Source: Chara braunii (lineage: Eukaryota > Streptophyta > Charophyceae > Charales > Characeae). Taken from it: a stretch of 22,441 nucleotides of DNA. The stretch lies in assembly GCA_003427395.1 (NCBI GenBank), contig BFEA01000145.1:1280982-1303422 (forward strand), read 5' to 3'. The notes below the pieces were generated by a model. It did no database searches, had not been told where the DNA came from, and saw only the letters and a program-made list of their open reading frames with translations. Position numbers and translations under genes: made by a program. Below, in pieces: positions 7,546 to 16,833 of this stretch (its first letter is position 1; each line of letters opens with the position of its first letter).

Positions 7546-8832
7546 ATGAACGCTAATCCACAGAACCCGAATCCGCAGCAGAATCAACAAGAAAATCCTA
7601 ATGAACCCGCCCCACGAGCACGGGCTCCCATGATGCCACTCGATCTCTATATGTTTGACCCTGCACATCATCTCTAAGGAGTATGGTTGGCCACGCTCCG
7701 GGCACAGCAGTATGATGATAACGAAGCTCAGGTAAATATTCCCGCCCGATTAGGAGGAGACGCTCATCATTGGTTTAGTACCTATGTATTGGTGGATCTT
7801 CCGATTTTCGAGCGAGATTTTATGAACCGATTTGACTATGTCCATCTGGAGCAAGCACTCTTCATGATTAAAGACCGGGTGCAAAAACCTCTCGAATCTA
7901 TCGCGGAATATCGAAACCGATTCTACCGCATTTTTGTGAAAACTGAGCGGGGCGAGCAAGTCGGGAGAGATTTGTTTATCGATGGACTTCACAGCCGAAC
8001 GATAAGGGCGAAGTTGCGAAAATAGTTATCCCCCATCAATCACACTCTGCAACAGATTATGGTCGTTGCAGAGGAGATGGAACGAAAGTTCGCGGCGAGT
8101 TTTCTAGAAGGAGAAGACTATCCTAAGGAAGGAGACTCGTCCGAACTTGCGAGGGCAAAAGCTGAGCTGGCCGCGTTGCGAAACAAGTTCGAGAACATGG
8201 GATTTGTGTCTAGCCCAGTCACCTATCTGGAACAAATAGCCCCTAAACGACCGGCCCCGAGTGTGATCACAAGTGTCCCTATTCCTGTGATGCCAACACC
8301 GGTAATGACGGCACGCCCACCACCGATTGAGAACCCTGTGAGGTCAAATGAGTCCACTGCTATTTTTGAACTGACCAAAACACTAATTTGCCTAATTCAA
8401 GAAAGCAAAAAAGAACAGCAAGAGCATAACGCTTGGTTAGAGGCTATGATGAGAAATATGCGGCCTATCGCAGTACGTGCCGCCCCAATCCAACGAGGGC
8501 TAGCCCCGACACCTGCTCTCGGAGGGGCCACAAGCAATCTAAACGTCTGTTATGCATGCCATCAACCAGGGCATCTAGCTTGTGATTGCCCCCACCGGCC
8601 CTCGCAACAACGGGTCGGGGTCGCCCCAATGGCAGCGGCCCCCATCGCTAACGGGTCGGGACGGGTAGGAACCCTGATGGAAGAAATGGAGGGCGGAGGT
8701 AGTGCGCTAGCTACCTTGGAAGAAGTTGTTGAGCTTATCCCGTTAGACCAGTATGTATCGCTTGGTTACCCAGGGTTTGGAATCATCAGAACGATCAGAC
8801 CCGCGCCGGAACAGAAAGAAGTGGCGGAATAG
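7546..8832 (+). pseudogene. gag: gag (capsid/nucleocapsid), broken by two stops
   Basis: Gag forms the cytoplasmic particle that packages element RNA. From ATG 7546 one frame runs to TAG 8830, broken by TAA at 7675 and TAG at 8023. The N-terminus is Asn/Pro/Gln-rich. The middle (7687-8025) is a retrotransposon gag domain with HHWFSTYV and DRVQKPLESIAEYRNRF. Next come a charged helix (MVVAEEMERK) and a Pro-rich linker. The CCHC zinc knuckle CYACHQPGHLACDC lies near 8548-8590. The full length would be about 428 codons, normal for Ty3/gypsy gag. The same frame stays open past 8832 into the protease leader, so gag and pol were probably one ORF or joined by recoding. Both internal stops could come from CAA/CAG by C-to-T change. 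Confidence 0.88.
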
Positions 8833-8850
8833 CGACCTTCTCCAGGAAAA

Positions 8851-9673
8851 ATGGAGTCGGAAGGACTCACCTTCGTCACTGGGGAAATTGATGTGTTGAA
8901 CATCATTCGAGCCTTGGACCATCGGATTCCACTTCCAGTCGGTCATTTGCTCTCGATCTCTGAACAAGCTAGTGAGCGAATGCTACAACACTGCAAGGCG
9001 AATCGAAAGCGATTCGCCCTCACCCGAACAACGAACGGGAAAGCAAAAAAAAAACACGCCAGACGCAAATACAGCTGGCACTCCGGATCCGATACGGGTC
9101 GGATTAATCCAGAAAGACGATCATTTCCTACGAATTAAACCCATCCCTTGGAAATTTGTGGAATGTGATATTGAGATATGGGGAATTCCGTACAATGCAA
9201 TTATCGATTCGGGAGCTGCCGTTTTGGCTATTTTGTTACGGGTAGTCGAGAGGGCGGGTAGGAGAAATGATTTAATCATGCTTACGGAAAAGGAGCAGCT
9301 TGTTTCGGCAGACGAAGAGAAGATCAAAACAGTGGGACGAATGACCAACGTCGCTTTTCGATTAGGAAAGGTGCACGCGTTGGGAGATGTCGTGGTACTA
9401 GACGTAAACACCTACGATGTCCTTTTCGGCCTTCCCGCTCTTGTGGTGTTACGAGCAAACCTGAACTTTGAGCGACGGTTGATTATCCTCCGAAATACGG
9501 GAGGAAAGCCTTATGTTGTACCTATGAGGCTGACTCTTCGTACTACCATCAACGCAGTCCCGCGAGTTTCTCTGATGATAGCGGAAACTCTTCGTATGAT
9601 CACCTGGGAAAACTCCGCAGGCAATGAGCCATCGTCGAAGGATGCGGATAGCAGTAATGAAAATGATCCGTAA
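8851..9673 (+). pseudogene. pol: pol: aspartic protease region
   Basis: Retropepsin cleaves the Gag-Pol polyprotein during particle maturation. The leader (8851 to about 9030, gag frame) contains GHLLSISEQASERMLQHC. After an A10 tract (about 9046-9055) the readable frame moves by +1. The protease then carries the active-site triad in IIDSGAAV (Asp codon at 9206) and the later YDVLFGLPAL, equivalent to the YDVILGMDWL-type flap/core motif of gypsy proteases. TAA at 9671 ends the frame before the RT linker. The catalytic Asp-Ser-Gly is intact, so the break lies in the frame and not in the active site. Confidence 0.85.
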
Positions 9674-10256
9674 ATTCTGAAACTAGCACGACAGCGCATT
9701 TATTACCCGCCGCCCAGGACGATCGCAAGAACGATGCATCTAACTAGTCGGAATGTACAAAGGACCCAAGCCATGATTTTGGGTGAACCCCTCGTACGGA
9801 TCTCGAGGATGGTCGATTCCTTGGAACCCCCTCGGACCCTGTACGAAGGAACGGCCCCTCTTCTTGCACGATACAATGACAAGAGATCTTTTAATGACAT
9901 CATGGGTCTACCATGATCCCTGCTATCACCCACAAAAGAAGTACGATTGCTACGCCTGGGGGCGGAGGCCAGTTCTTTGGAACCCCCTTTGCGTCTCGAG
10001 GCAGAAACAGATGAGCTCGGAATTAAGATCGCGACTAAACCTGTACCGTGGCAAGATATCTGCGATGGAATCACCCCGGAAGGACACGTGGCCATCCGGG
10101 AGGAAGACGCCCAGATGATGGTCACGGTATTCTCCTGGCGATCGGATCATTCGTTTATCTCAGCACCACCACCCGAGGCGGCGAAACAAGCGCGCACGAA
10201 GCAGATCGACGTACGGATCTGGGATCAGTCTTATGAATTGCACGTTCCGTAGCGTG
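9674..10256 (+). pseudogene. pol: pol: protease-RT linker, broken
   Basis: The frame used by protease and early RT stays readable here except for stops at 9671, 9914 (TGA) and 10250 (TAG). It contains repeats of an S-L-E-P-P motif (SLEPPRTLYEG and SLEPPLRLEAE). No catalytic domain is recognised. The sequence leads directly into RVPDEIHRLIADIL, the usual lead-in to gypsy RT, so it belongs to the pol polyprotein. TAG 10250 sits where CAG (Gln) would fit. Confidence 0.65.
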
Positions 10257-11265
10257 TACCTGATGAGATTCATCGTTTGATTGCGGACATTCTGACGGAA
10301 TATCAGGGAGCGATTAGCGTAATGGACACTGACATCGGTTTGTCGTTGGTCATACAACACGAAATTCAAACGGGGAATCATTCCCCAATTCACTGCAAGC
10401 CCTACCGGTACTCCCTGGTAGAACGGAAAAAGACTCTCGAACGGATTCGGGAGTTCGAAGCAAGCGGTTGGATCGAACTTGCCATGGGACCATGGTCGTT
10501 CCCAGTAGTATTAGTACCGAAGAAGTACGGATCAATCCGTATATGCATCGATTATCGCAAACTGAAGGAGATCACGATTAAAGATGTGTATCCCCTCCCC
10601 TGGATTGATGATTGCTGGATGCGATTGGATGTGCTAATTATTTCAGTAAGTTTGATATTCGGCATGGCTTCCATCACATCCTGGTTAAGGAGGAAGATCG
10701 GCCAAAGACGACATTCGTGTTGTTCGAAGGCACGTGGCAGTGGGTTCGATGTCCAATGGGAATTTGCAACGCGCCTGCCACGTTTCAGCGGGCCATGAAC
10801 GTGACGTTCCAGAACTTCGTCAACAAGACGCGATTAACGTAGGGGATGATTAACTTATGCGTCATCGTGTACATGGACGACATCTTGGTTTATTCGGAGA
10901 CCTATCACGACCATGCACAACACATTGAGTGGACAATATGCGCTCTGAGAGACGCTGGATTCAAGATTGCACTCAAGAAGAGCGAATTTTTCCTCTCGGA
11001 GATTTCGTTCTTGGGGTACGTAGTGACACGTGGAGGGCTGCGACCGGACTCAAGGAAAGTTGTGGTCGTAAAAGAAGCCCCAGTTCTCACGTCGCTGACG
11101 CAGGTTCGAGCCTTCTTAGGCCTAGCATCGTACTACCGCCGTTTTATCCAGGGTTTTGCGGCGATTGCTCGGCCTCTCACGAACCTGCTCCGGAAGGACC
11201 ATCCTCTACAGTGGGACTCTGAGTGCGAGCAAGCCTTTGACGTACTCAAGGAGGCCCTGTCCACA
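10257..11265 (+). pseudogene. pol: pol: Ty3/gypsy reverse transcriptase, frameshifted
   Basis: RT copies element RNA into cDNA in the particle. The first part shows KPYRYSLVERK, GPWSFPVVLVPKK and RICIDYRKLKEITIKDVYPLPWIDD, the fingers and palm motifs. Near 10612-10640 the frame changes and continues with YFSKFDIRHGFHHILV, PMGICNAPATFQRAMN and the catalytic YMDD (10870-10881) in VIVYMDDILVYS. Then come the FLGYVVTRGGL and KVVVVKEAP region, QVRAFLGLASYYRRFI and the connection. TAG at 10840 lies just before GMINLCVIVYMDD, at a position where Gln is typical. The catalytic residues survive, but the stop and frameshift prevent a full product. Confidence 0.92.
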
Positions 11266-11791
11266 ACACCAATTTTGATCCGGCCGGACCCTACCAAGCA
11301 ATTTATTTTTATAACGGACTTGCAACCCGAAGCAATCTCCGCCATCCTAGCGCAGAAGGGGAACGATGGTCGCGAACACATAATTGAGTACGCGTCACGA
11401 ACAGTGCCAGACGAACGGAGGAATGACTCAGCACCCCAAGGCGAATGCTATGCAGTAGTCAAGGGAATCCAGCACTTCCATCCGTACCTTTACGGACAGA
11501 AGTTCCACCTCGTGACGGATCATGAGCCCCTGCTTGCTTTGAAGAGGCTCATTAATTACACGAGCATGATTGGACGTTGGGCGGTGCGCGGAATATGACT
11601 TCGACATCATCCATCGGAAGACAGAGAGACACGGCAACGCGGACGGACTGACACGTCTGCATCGACCCGCTAAAGTACCTAAGGGCGAGGAAATCACTCC
11701 TTGGAAGGAGTCAGAACCAGCGAACGGGCCTAAGTACAGACAAGTGGCAGTTCTCCCACGTGGCAAGAAGCAGACCGGTGGCAATGGGTAA
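11266..11791 (+). pseudogene. pol: pol: RNase H domain, frameshifted
   Basis: RNase H degrades the RNA strand after reverse transcription. FIFITDLQPEAISAILAQ holds the first catalytic Asp (codon 11317), APQGECYAVV the Glu (codon 11443) and FHLVTDHEPLLAL the second Asp (codon 11518). A frameshift near 11570-11590 then moves to the frame with AEYDFDIIHRKTERHGNADGLTRL, the usual end of gypsy RNase H. A basic tail (VPKGEEITPWK, PRGKKQTGG) leads to the zinc-finger segment. The usual TDAS after the first Asp has become TDLQ. Confidence 0.88.
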
Positions 11792-12080
11792 CGGAGGTAA
11801 TCCTGTAATCCCTCTTTCTCCCCTCTCCTCCTTATCTCTTATTTCCCTGCCTGACAAATTTTGTTATTTTTGCGAAGCGATCTCTCGCGTATATTCGGTC
11901 TCCATGCGTCCTAACAGGGAAGGCTATATTGATTGGGTAGATTGTCGACAGTGCGTCGCACGAACCCATGGCTCATGCATCCAATACAGAAATGACGGTA
12001 AGTCGTGGCTGTGCCCCTTGTGTCGGGTTGACAAGATCCTGACCGAGGCTCGTTTTTTGGATGCACGTCAGAAGGGTTGA
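11792..12080 (+). pseudogene. pol: PHD-like C4HC3 zinc finger between RNase H and integrase
   Basis: The open frame (from about 11760) encodes a zinc finger between 11862 and 12023. Its ligands are CYFC, then CRQC after 23 residues, His four residues on, Cys two further (HGSC), then CPLC 11 residues later. The order Cys4-His-Cys3 and the Trp two residues before the last pair (SWLCPLC) are the PHD-finger signature; RINGv shares the ligand order. PHD fingers usually bind histone H3 tails, so in a Gag-Pol protein it could steer integration, as chromodomains do in chromoviruses. That role is inference. The first loop is long and the last short for a classic PHD. The segment is out of frame with RNase H and with the integrase N-terminus, by one indel on each side. 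Confidence 0.78.
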
Positions 12081-12082
12081 AA

Positions 12083-12427
12083 AGGACCCGGAAGTTTAGA
12101 AGGGCCGAGGTATAGACGGATATCGCTTTGATTGCTACTCTAGTAGGTAACCCCCTCCAGGACTTCACTAAGGAAGATCGGAGAAGGGTCAATGAAAGGG
12201 CGCGGGATTACCGCTGGAATGAGGGACGATTGGAGAAACGGGAAACGGATGGTAGTGAAATTTGGATGGTAGTTCCGCACCCGTTCATGAGGTATGATTG
12301 GGTAAAGACGGCACACGAAGAAACGGCTGCCCATTTTGCCGTACGGATTACAGAATCGGCAATCGATAAAAATGAGTGGTATTGGTCCAATATTCGTGAC
12401 GATGTGAAATTCATCGTCGTGAACTGA
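12083..12427 (+). pseudogene. pol: pol: integrase N-terminal region (HHCC), degraded
   Basis: DIALIATLVGNPLQDFTKEDRRRVNERARDYR and WNEGRLEKRE match the segment that precedes the integrase zinc domain in Ty3/gypsy elements. The two zinc His are present in KTAHEETAAHFAV, followed by YYWPGMR-like EWYWSNIRDDVKFIV. The CxxC pair expected next is lost: the frame reads VVN, then TGA at about 12425, then QGV. Upstream TAG 12113 fits a former CAG. The zinc domain cannot fold normally in this copy. Confidence 0.82.
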
Positions 12428-12458
12428 CAAGGCGTCGATCCAGCCACCCAGATCGATA

Positions 12459-13493
12459 GTGCCAACGATAGTTGAATGGCCTTTCCAAAGGGTAAGCATG
12501 GGTACTACCGATATCGTGGTACCTCCTGGTCCTAATAGCTGTGAATATTCGGTCCTGTTGGTATTTGTCGACCATTTTTCGAAATGGATTGAGGCCTACC
12601 CGTGTCGCACGTGGCAAGCGGCCGAAATCGCGTGGTATGTTAACCGTTTTCTCGGGATGCACCAGGACACAGAAGAGATCCTGACCGATAATGGGGCGGA
12701 ATTCAGAGGGGAAGTGTTGAGGAACCTGGTCATACACGGTGTCGCAGTGCGGAATACCGCGCCCCACATGTCGCAATCCAACGGGCAGGTAGAAAACGCC
12801 AATAGGGTGATAAAGACAGCGCTACGACGAAACATCGCAGCTCGGGATCCGAGCCCCTGGCCCGATATTGTCGATCACATCCTGGCGGTCCACCGAGGGA
12901 CACCCCACGAATCAACGGCCTTAAGCCCCTTTCAATTAAGGACCAATAGCGTCGCTTGCATTTCGATAACGAGCCTCCCAGATGAATCGACGCTGAACCG
13001 ACGGTTCACAAGGGCCACGGTTCGGGACAAGGCTAGGCGGCATTTAGAGCTAATGGAATGGTCCCTCCCCAGGCTAGCCCGAAAGCGCCAGAAAATGACC
13101 GAGTTGGCCCACAGCTGACAGGTCCGGAGCTACGAGGCCCGGAACGGGAACGCGGGTCCACGGCCCCAGTACAAATTAGAGGACATCGTGCAGGTGAGGA
13201 AATGTGCTCGTTAGGGTAAGCTAGCGCCACGATTCTTCGGGCGATTCCGCGTGATCGAGCTTGGACCAAACGGAGTGAACACCGTGCGGCTCGCACCTGA
13301 AGTCTCCGGAAGCCGATCGGCGAGACCGATCGTTCGCCACGTGTCCTACCTGCGTCCCCTCCCTTCCTCCCCGTCGCCTGCACCTTCATCCTCCTCCTTC
13401 GCCACAGAAGAAGACAACGATTCTCCATCACCTTCTTCCTCCCCTGCATCTTCTGCCTCTTCCCAGCCTCCGTCCCCGCCACCATCGCCATGA
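12459..13493 (+). pseudogene. pol: pol: integrase catalytic core and C-terminal GPY-like domain
   Basis: Integrase joins the cDNA ends to host DNA. The core shows Asp in GTTDIVV, Asp in ILTDNGAEFRG and Glu in QSNGQVENANR, the DDE triad with about 34 residues between the last two. LLVFVDHFSKWIEAYP and AVHRGTPHESTALSPFQL are typical flanking motifs. After TGA 13116 and TAG 13212 the same frame continues with KLEDIVQVRK and APRFFGRFRVIELGPNGVNTVRL, the GPY/F-type C-terminal fold, then a Ser/Pro-rich tail (13360-13490). No chromodomain follows. The final TGA (13491-13493) overlaps the ATG of the next ORF as ATGA. Confidence 0.9.
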
Positions 13494-13966
13494 GCTTTCT
13501 CACGGAGCGAGCCCTAGGCGACCATCTCTTAACGCCACGGGGTTACATCTCGGCGATTCGACAGGTGTGCGATCCACGACTCAACATGGATCTTCTACGA
13601 CTGGCGCAGTTCTTTTGCACCTCGGGAGTGTATGCAGTGTCTGAGTTCCGATTCGCGGGCAGTCCTCAGGCGGTGGTACTGGCAGAAGCAGTGGCTGTCC
13701 ATCGGCGATCAGCTCCGGGGATTAGCCACATGTCCACGGTCATCGGTTTCAGCGGCGACATCATCACGGTCAATGCGCTCCGGCATACAGCCATCCGGAC
13801 GTCACTGAGGAAGTGGGCACAGCAACTGGCCATGGAGTGGAACCACTCTCTTACGCGCCCCGGGGAGAATCTTTTCCCCACAAACGGCGTCGAGCTCGGA
13901 GGGATCCGAGCATTTCAGCACGAACCAGCTGTGGTGCTGCCAGAACCCTTCAAGCCTCCCCGATGA
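13490..13966 (+). CDS. Post-pol ORF3, unknown protein (158 aa)
   Basis: I do not recognise the family. The ATG (13490) overlaps the pol stop as ATGA, which decides the start and suggests termination-reinitiation from the pol reading frame. The frame is uninterrupted for 158 codons while the pol frame nearby is broken, though one short intact ORF is weak evidence for selection. The protein is mixed alpha/beta-looking, with hydrophobic stretches (RLAQFFCTSGVYAV, VVLAEAVAV) too short for clear membrane spans, and no signal peptide or zinc motif. It ends in Pro-rich PEPFKPPR. Its own stop overlaps the next ATG, again as ATGA. The position is where env or extra ORFs occur in LTR elements, but nothing resembles an envelope protein. 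Confidence 0.65.
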   Translation: MSFLTERALGDHLLTPRGYISAIRQVCDPRLNMDLLRLAQFFCTSGVYAVSEFRFAGSPQAVVLAEAVAVHRRSAPGISHMSTVIGFSGDIITVNALRHTAIRTSLRKWAQQLAMEWNHSLTRPGENLFPTNGVELGGIRAFQHEPAVVLPEPFKPPR

Positions 13967-14796
13967 ACCACTCCCAACTCTCCACTTTTGCCCTCCCATC
14001 TCTCTTTCCCACCCTCTGGCAATCTAGTCTCCACCCTCGTCTCTCTTTTTGCTTGGAGCCGCTCGCAGTCCCCCTTCTCGATCCTGGGCAGTGGAGACTT
14101 TGGCACGAGCACTTCGTCGAGCTTTCGGTGTGCCTGGTCGAGGTACGAATCACGTGGACAAGGGACGAAGACCATCGCGAGTGGAGCGAGTACTTGGAGT
14201 GGCTGATTATCCAAGCCTGGAGAACGAACGTGGAGGATGATCTTCTCAGACTCCTGTTCAGATCGGTGTGGCCAAGTCATCGCCAACCTATCGCCCTAGA
14301 GCTTACGGTCCCGCTCGCGCAGCTGGCTGACGATCTCCCCTTGGAGATCGTCTCGCAAAGCGACGAGAGCCCGGTCCCGCACGTTCTCACGCGGACCTTG
14401 ACGCCATATCTTCAGTGGTCAGCATGTCTGGAAGAGCCAGGAAACGACCACAATCCACCATCACAGCTGGATTATCTGAGCCCGCGAGAGATCATCGATC
14501 CCGCCTACTTCCGAGATCGAACGACCACCGAAGACGAGGCAATAGCGGAGGAAGAGGAAGAAGAAGAGGAGCAGGACGACGAGGAAGAAACTCTCGAAGA
14601 GGGGAGTTACAGCGAACACAGCGAAGGGGAGCAAAGTGAGGAAGAGGAAGAAGAAGAACAAGACGACGAGGAGGAGGAGCTAGAGTTGGAGGAATCGGAG
14701 TGGGAGATCTCGGCGGAGGAAGGAGAGCAAGCGGGCGCACAGGCAGAAGACCCCGAGGCGGCACGCAAGAGAGAAGAGATCGCGGCCGGAAAATGA
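13963..14796 (+). CDS. Post-pol ORF4, acidic-tract protein (277 aa)
   Basis: I do not recognise the family. The start is taken at ATG 13963, which overlaps the ORF3 stop as ATGA; the same frame is open upstream but that part lies inside ORF3. The N-terminal 150 or so residues are folded-looking, with Trp-rich helices (WRLWHEHFVEL, WSEYLEWLIIQAWR). From about 14539 to 14710 the protein becomes an extreme Glu/Asp tract with Ser-Glu repeats, and it ends in a charged helix (ARKREEIAAGK). Such acidic tracts often contact histones or basic proteins; that is inference. The TGA at 14794 is followed in the same frame by another 263 codons, so ORF4 and ORF5 were probably one protein. Confidence 0.65.
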   Translation: MNHSQLSTFALPSLFPTLWQSSLHPRLSFCLEPLAVPLLDPGQWRLWHEHFVELSVCLVEVRITWTRDEDHREWSEYLEWLIIQAWRTNVEDDLLRLLFRSVWPSHRQPIALELTVPLAQLADDLPLEIVSQSDESPVPHVLTRTLTPYLQWSACLEEPGNDHNPPSQLDYLSPREIIDPAYFRDRTTTEDEAIAEEEEEEEEQDDEEETLEEGSYSEHSEGEQSEEEEEEEQDDEEEELELEESEWEISAEEGEQAGAQAEDPEAARKREEIAAGK

Positions 14797-15585
14797 CAGT
14801 TGGAGTTCACCGGCGGAGCCAATCAGCAAATCGCCGACGACCCGGCCCGAGATCCAGAGCCGCCTAAGCCCGAGGATGGGGACCCAGCTGCCGAGACTTC
14901 GACCGCACCGACAAGGCAGCAACGAACCCGATCCCCCTCCCCCTCCACCCCCGACCGTCCACCAGTTCGAGCCCGTACTGATGCGGGGCATCGGGCTTCG
15001 TCCCCGGCGTTATCCCGCCATCCCCTTGACCATCTCACCCTCCGCCAGGCTACTACCCGAGTTGTCTTCCCCCGCAATCCCTTCCCCTTCGACACCTTCC
15101 GCTTCTTCTATGCCACCCGTCTTATTGTCACAATCCATCCCCACCCCTCGACCCGATGCGCCCTCCCCGACTTCTACCTCCATATCCTTCTCCTAAGTGT
15201 CGCGTGGCGAGGCCACAATATGATCGAAGTTTACTGCATGATTACGGGGACTATCCCCGAATGCGAGAACTACCACCATTTTCGCACGGCACTCTTCGGC
15301 ACCTTCACCACCCTGTATCCACACTATCTCGCCCTCCCCCATAGTGGTAATCGCTTCCCCCGTTTCCACCGGATTGTTCGATATCAAGACCTTTCGGAAA
15401 GGATGGCGAGGATGGACAGTTTCTTGCCCCCCCTCCCGATTAACCCTCCCCCTCGCCATGTCCCCACCGTCTTCCCTTCCCTCTCCCCACTGGACACTGG
15501 TGATCGGTTGATTGGTGCGCTTGCCAGTGCGATGACACGTGTGATCCCCTCCCTGGATTGTCAATGGTCCTTCCTGAGGAATTAG
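14797..15585 (+). pseudogene. ORF5: in-frame C-terminal extension of ORF4
   Basis: The frame follows ORF4 directly after TGA 14794 and has no ATG nearby, so it is best read as the C-terminal half of the same protein. It opens with a Pro/Arg/Ser-rich linker (PKPEDGDP, RSPSPSTPDRPPV). A distinctive domain of unknown family follows (FRFFYATRLIVTIHP, FYLHILLLSVAWRGHNMIEVYCMIT and ENYHHFRTALFGTF). It ends in a Pro-rich tail and SFLRN. An alternative frame between 14876 and 15196 is also open and Ser/Pro-rich, so a frameshift inside the linker cannot be excluded. The TGA may be a CpG-decayed Arg codon (CGA) or a read-through stop. Confidence 0.5.
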
Positions 15586-15748
15586 TAGTTAGAGCTGTGT
15601 TGGCCACACTGGATGACGTCCACACTCATTCATATAGTAAGTGGCACGAAAGGAAAAGCTCCACGTATCGATCGATTAGAGAGATCGACACGTGTCAACA
15701 AGCAAGCAGGAGCTTGCTAATATTGGAACCCCCTAGGCATCACAAAAA
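15586..15748 (+). other. Retrotransposon 3' untranslated region, weak PPT
   Basis: About 160 bp separate the last ORF from the 3' LTR. A convincing polypurine tract right before the LTR is missing; the last bases read CATCACAAAAA. The best purine run, GAAAGGAAAAG, is about 90 bp upstream (near 15648). A short perfect hairpin, AGCAAGC-AGGA-GCTTGCT, lies at about 15703-15720. Confidence 0.5.
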
Positions 15749-16762
15749 TGTGACAAACCGATTTCTGCACCGCACGATTTCCTGCACGATAGCAATGAGG
15801 GGTCCTAAGCTGGGAAGAATGGGCCAACTACGGGAGATCGGGATTGGAAGGAAATTGCATCAGTGTCCTTGCTTCTTTGCCTTTTTGTGTCGCTTCTTTT
15901 CGGATGGTTGGGTTCGGCTGGGTGGGTCCCAGGACGATCGATTGATTGATTGGCAGTGTGTGCGGTGCGCCGCCATGCGCGCGATTAATAACTATTGACG
16001 ACACTTCTCTCGTTTCGATTTTGGATTTTTGGGCGCGGACATCACGCGGGAATTTTGCTTAGTTCTTTTTGAATTTTCTTTTTGAATCCTTTTTCGAATT
16101 TTGTCGAACCCCAATGGCTCTCGGAATTTCGGAATTTTCTTTTGGAATTTGTGCCTTTTGCCTTTTCTGTATTAGATAGGAATTTAGGAATTTGTTGCAA
16201 TTAGGATTTGCGGCTGCAACGGAACGCTGATTAGTCGGCGTCTTTAATCGGGTGTGTAACTGTAATTTTTGGCGGGCGCCATTGTAACTGTATCTTTCTT
16301 CTTGCGCTTAATCTTTCCCGCCCTTCTTCTCTTTCTTTTGTTGTGTCTTGGTAGCCGCGGTCTGCATGATCAGATCGATGCGTGGAGAGCGGCTACGTCC
16401 CCCACGCCGCGGTCGGGCCATGCAGAACGTAGGCGTTCCCTCTCCTGCTCTTCCTTTCCAAGTCCTTGTAATTCCGTGTTCTTCGCGCATGCATGCACTC
16501 TATAAATTCTGACTGCGCGAGTAGTTAGCTCTCTTAACCAGCTGTTGGAAGCTCGGGGTACCGCGATCAGTGAGGGTCGACTCACGAGCGAAGTAAGAGG
16601 TGAGTTGAAGTGGGAGTCGGGCGACCCGACGAGCTGGTGCCAAACACGCGGGGTTGACGCGGGCTATGACGGACTGTGGGCGCGGGCGAACCTGACAGGT
16701 GCGGGAGGACTAAGCGGGGTGACGACTTCGTGGGTTGGTGCGCGACGACGAACTGTCCGCAT

Positions 16763-16833
<71 letters not shown>

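Noticed and set aside
7546-13493. Alternative genetic code with TAG/TAA read as Gln
   Set aside because: Several gag-pol stops would fit Gln, as in some ulvophyte algae. But TGA stops also occur, frameshifts are present, and in the LINE stops sit at Trp positions, so decay explains all of them.
13119-13493. Chromodomain at the integrase C-terminus
   Set aside because: Only a GPY-like region and a Ser/Pro-rich tail are seen; no chromodomain aromatic pattern.
13490-15585. Retroviral-type envelope gene
   Set aside because: The position fits, but there is no signal peptide, fusion peptide, furin site or transmembrane anchor.
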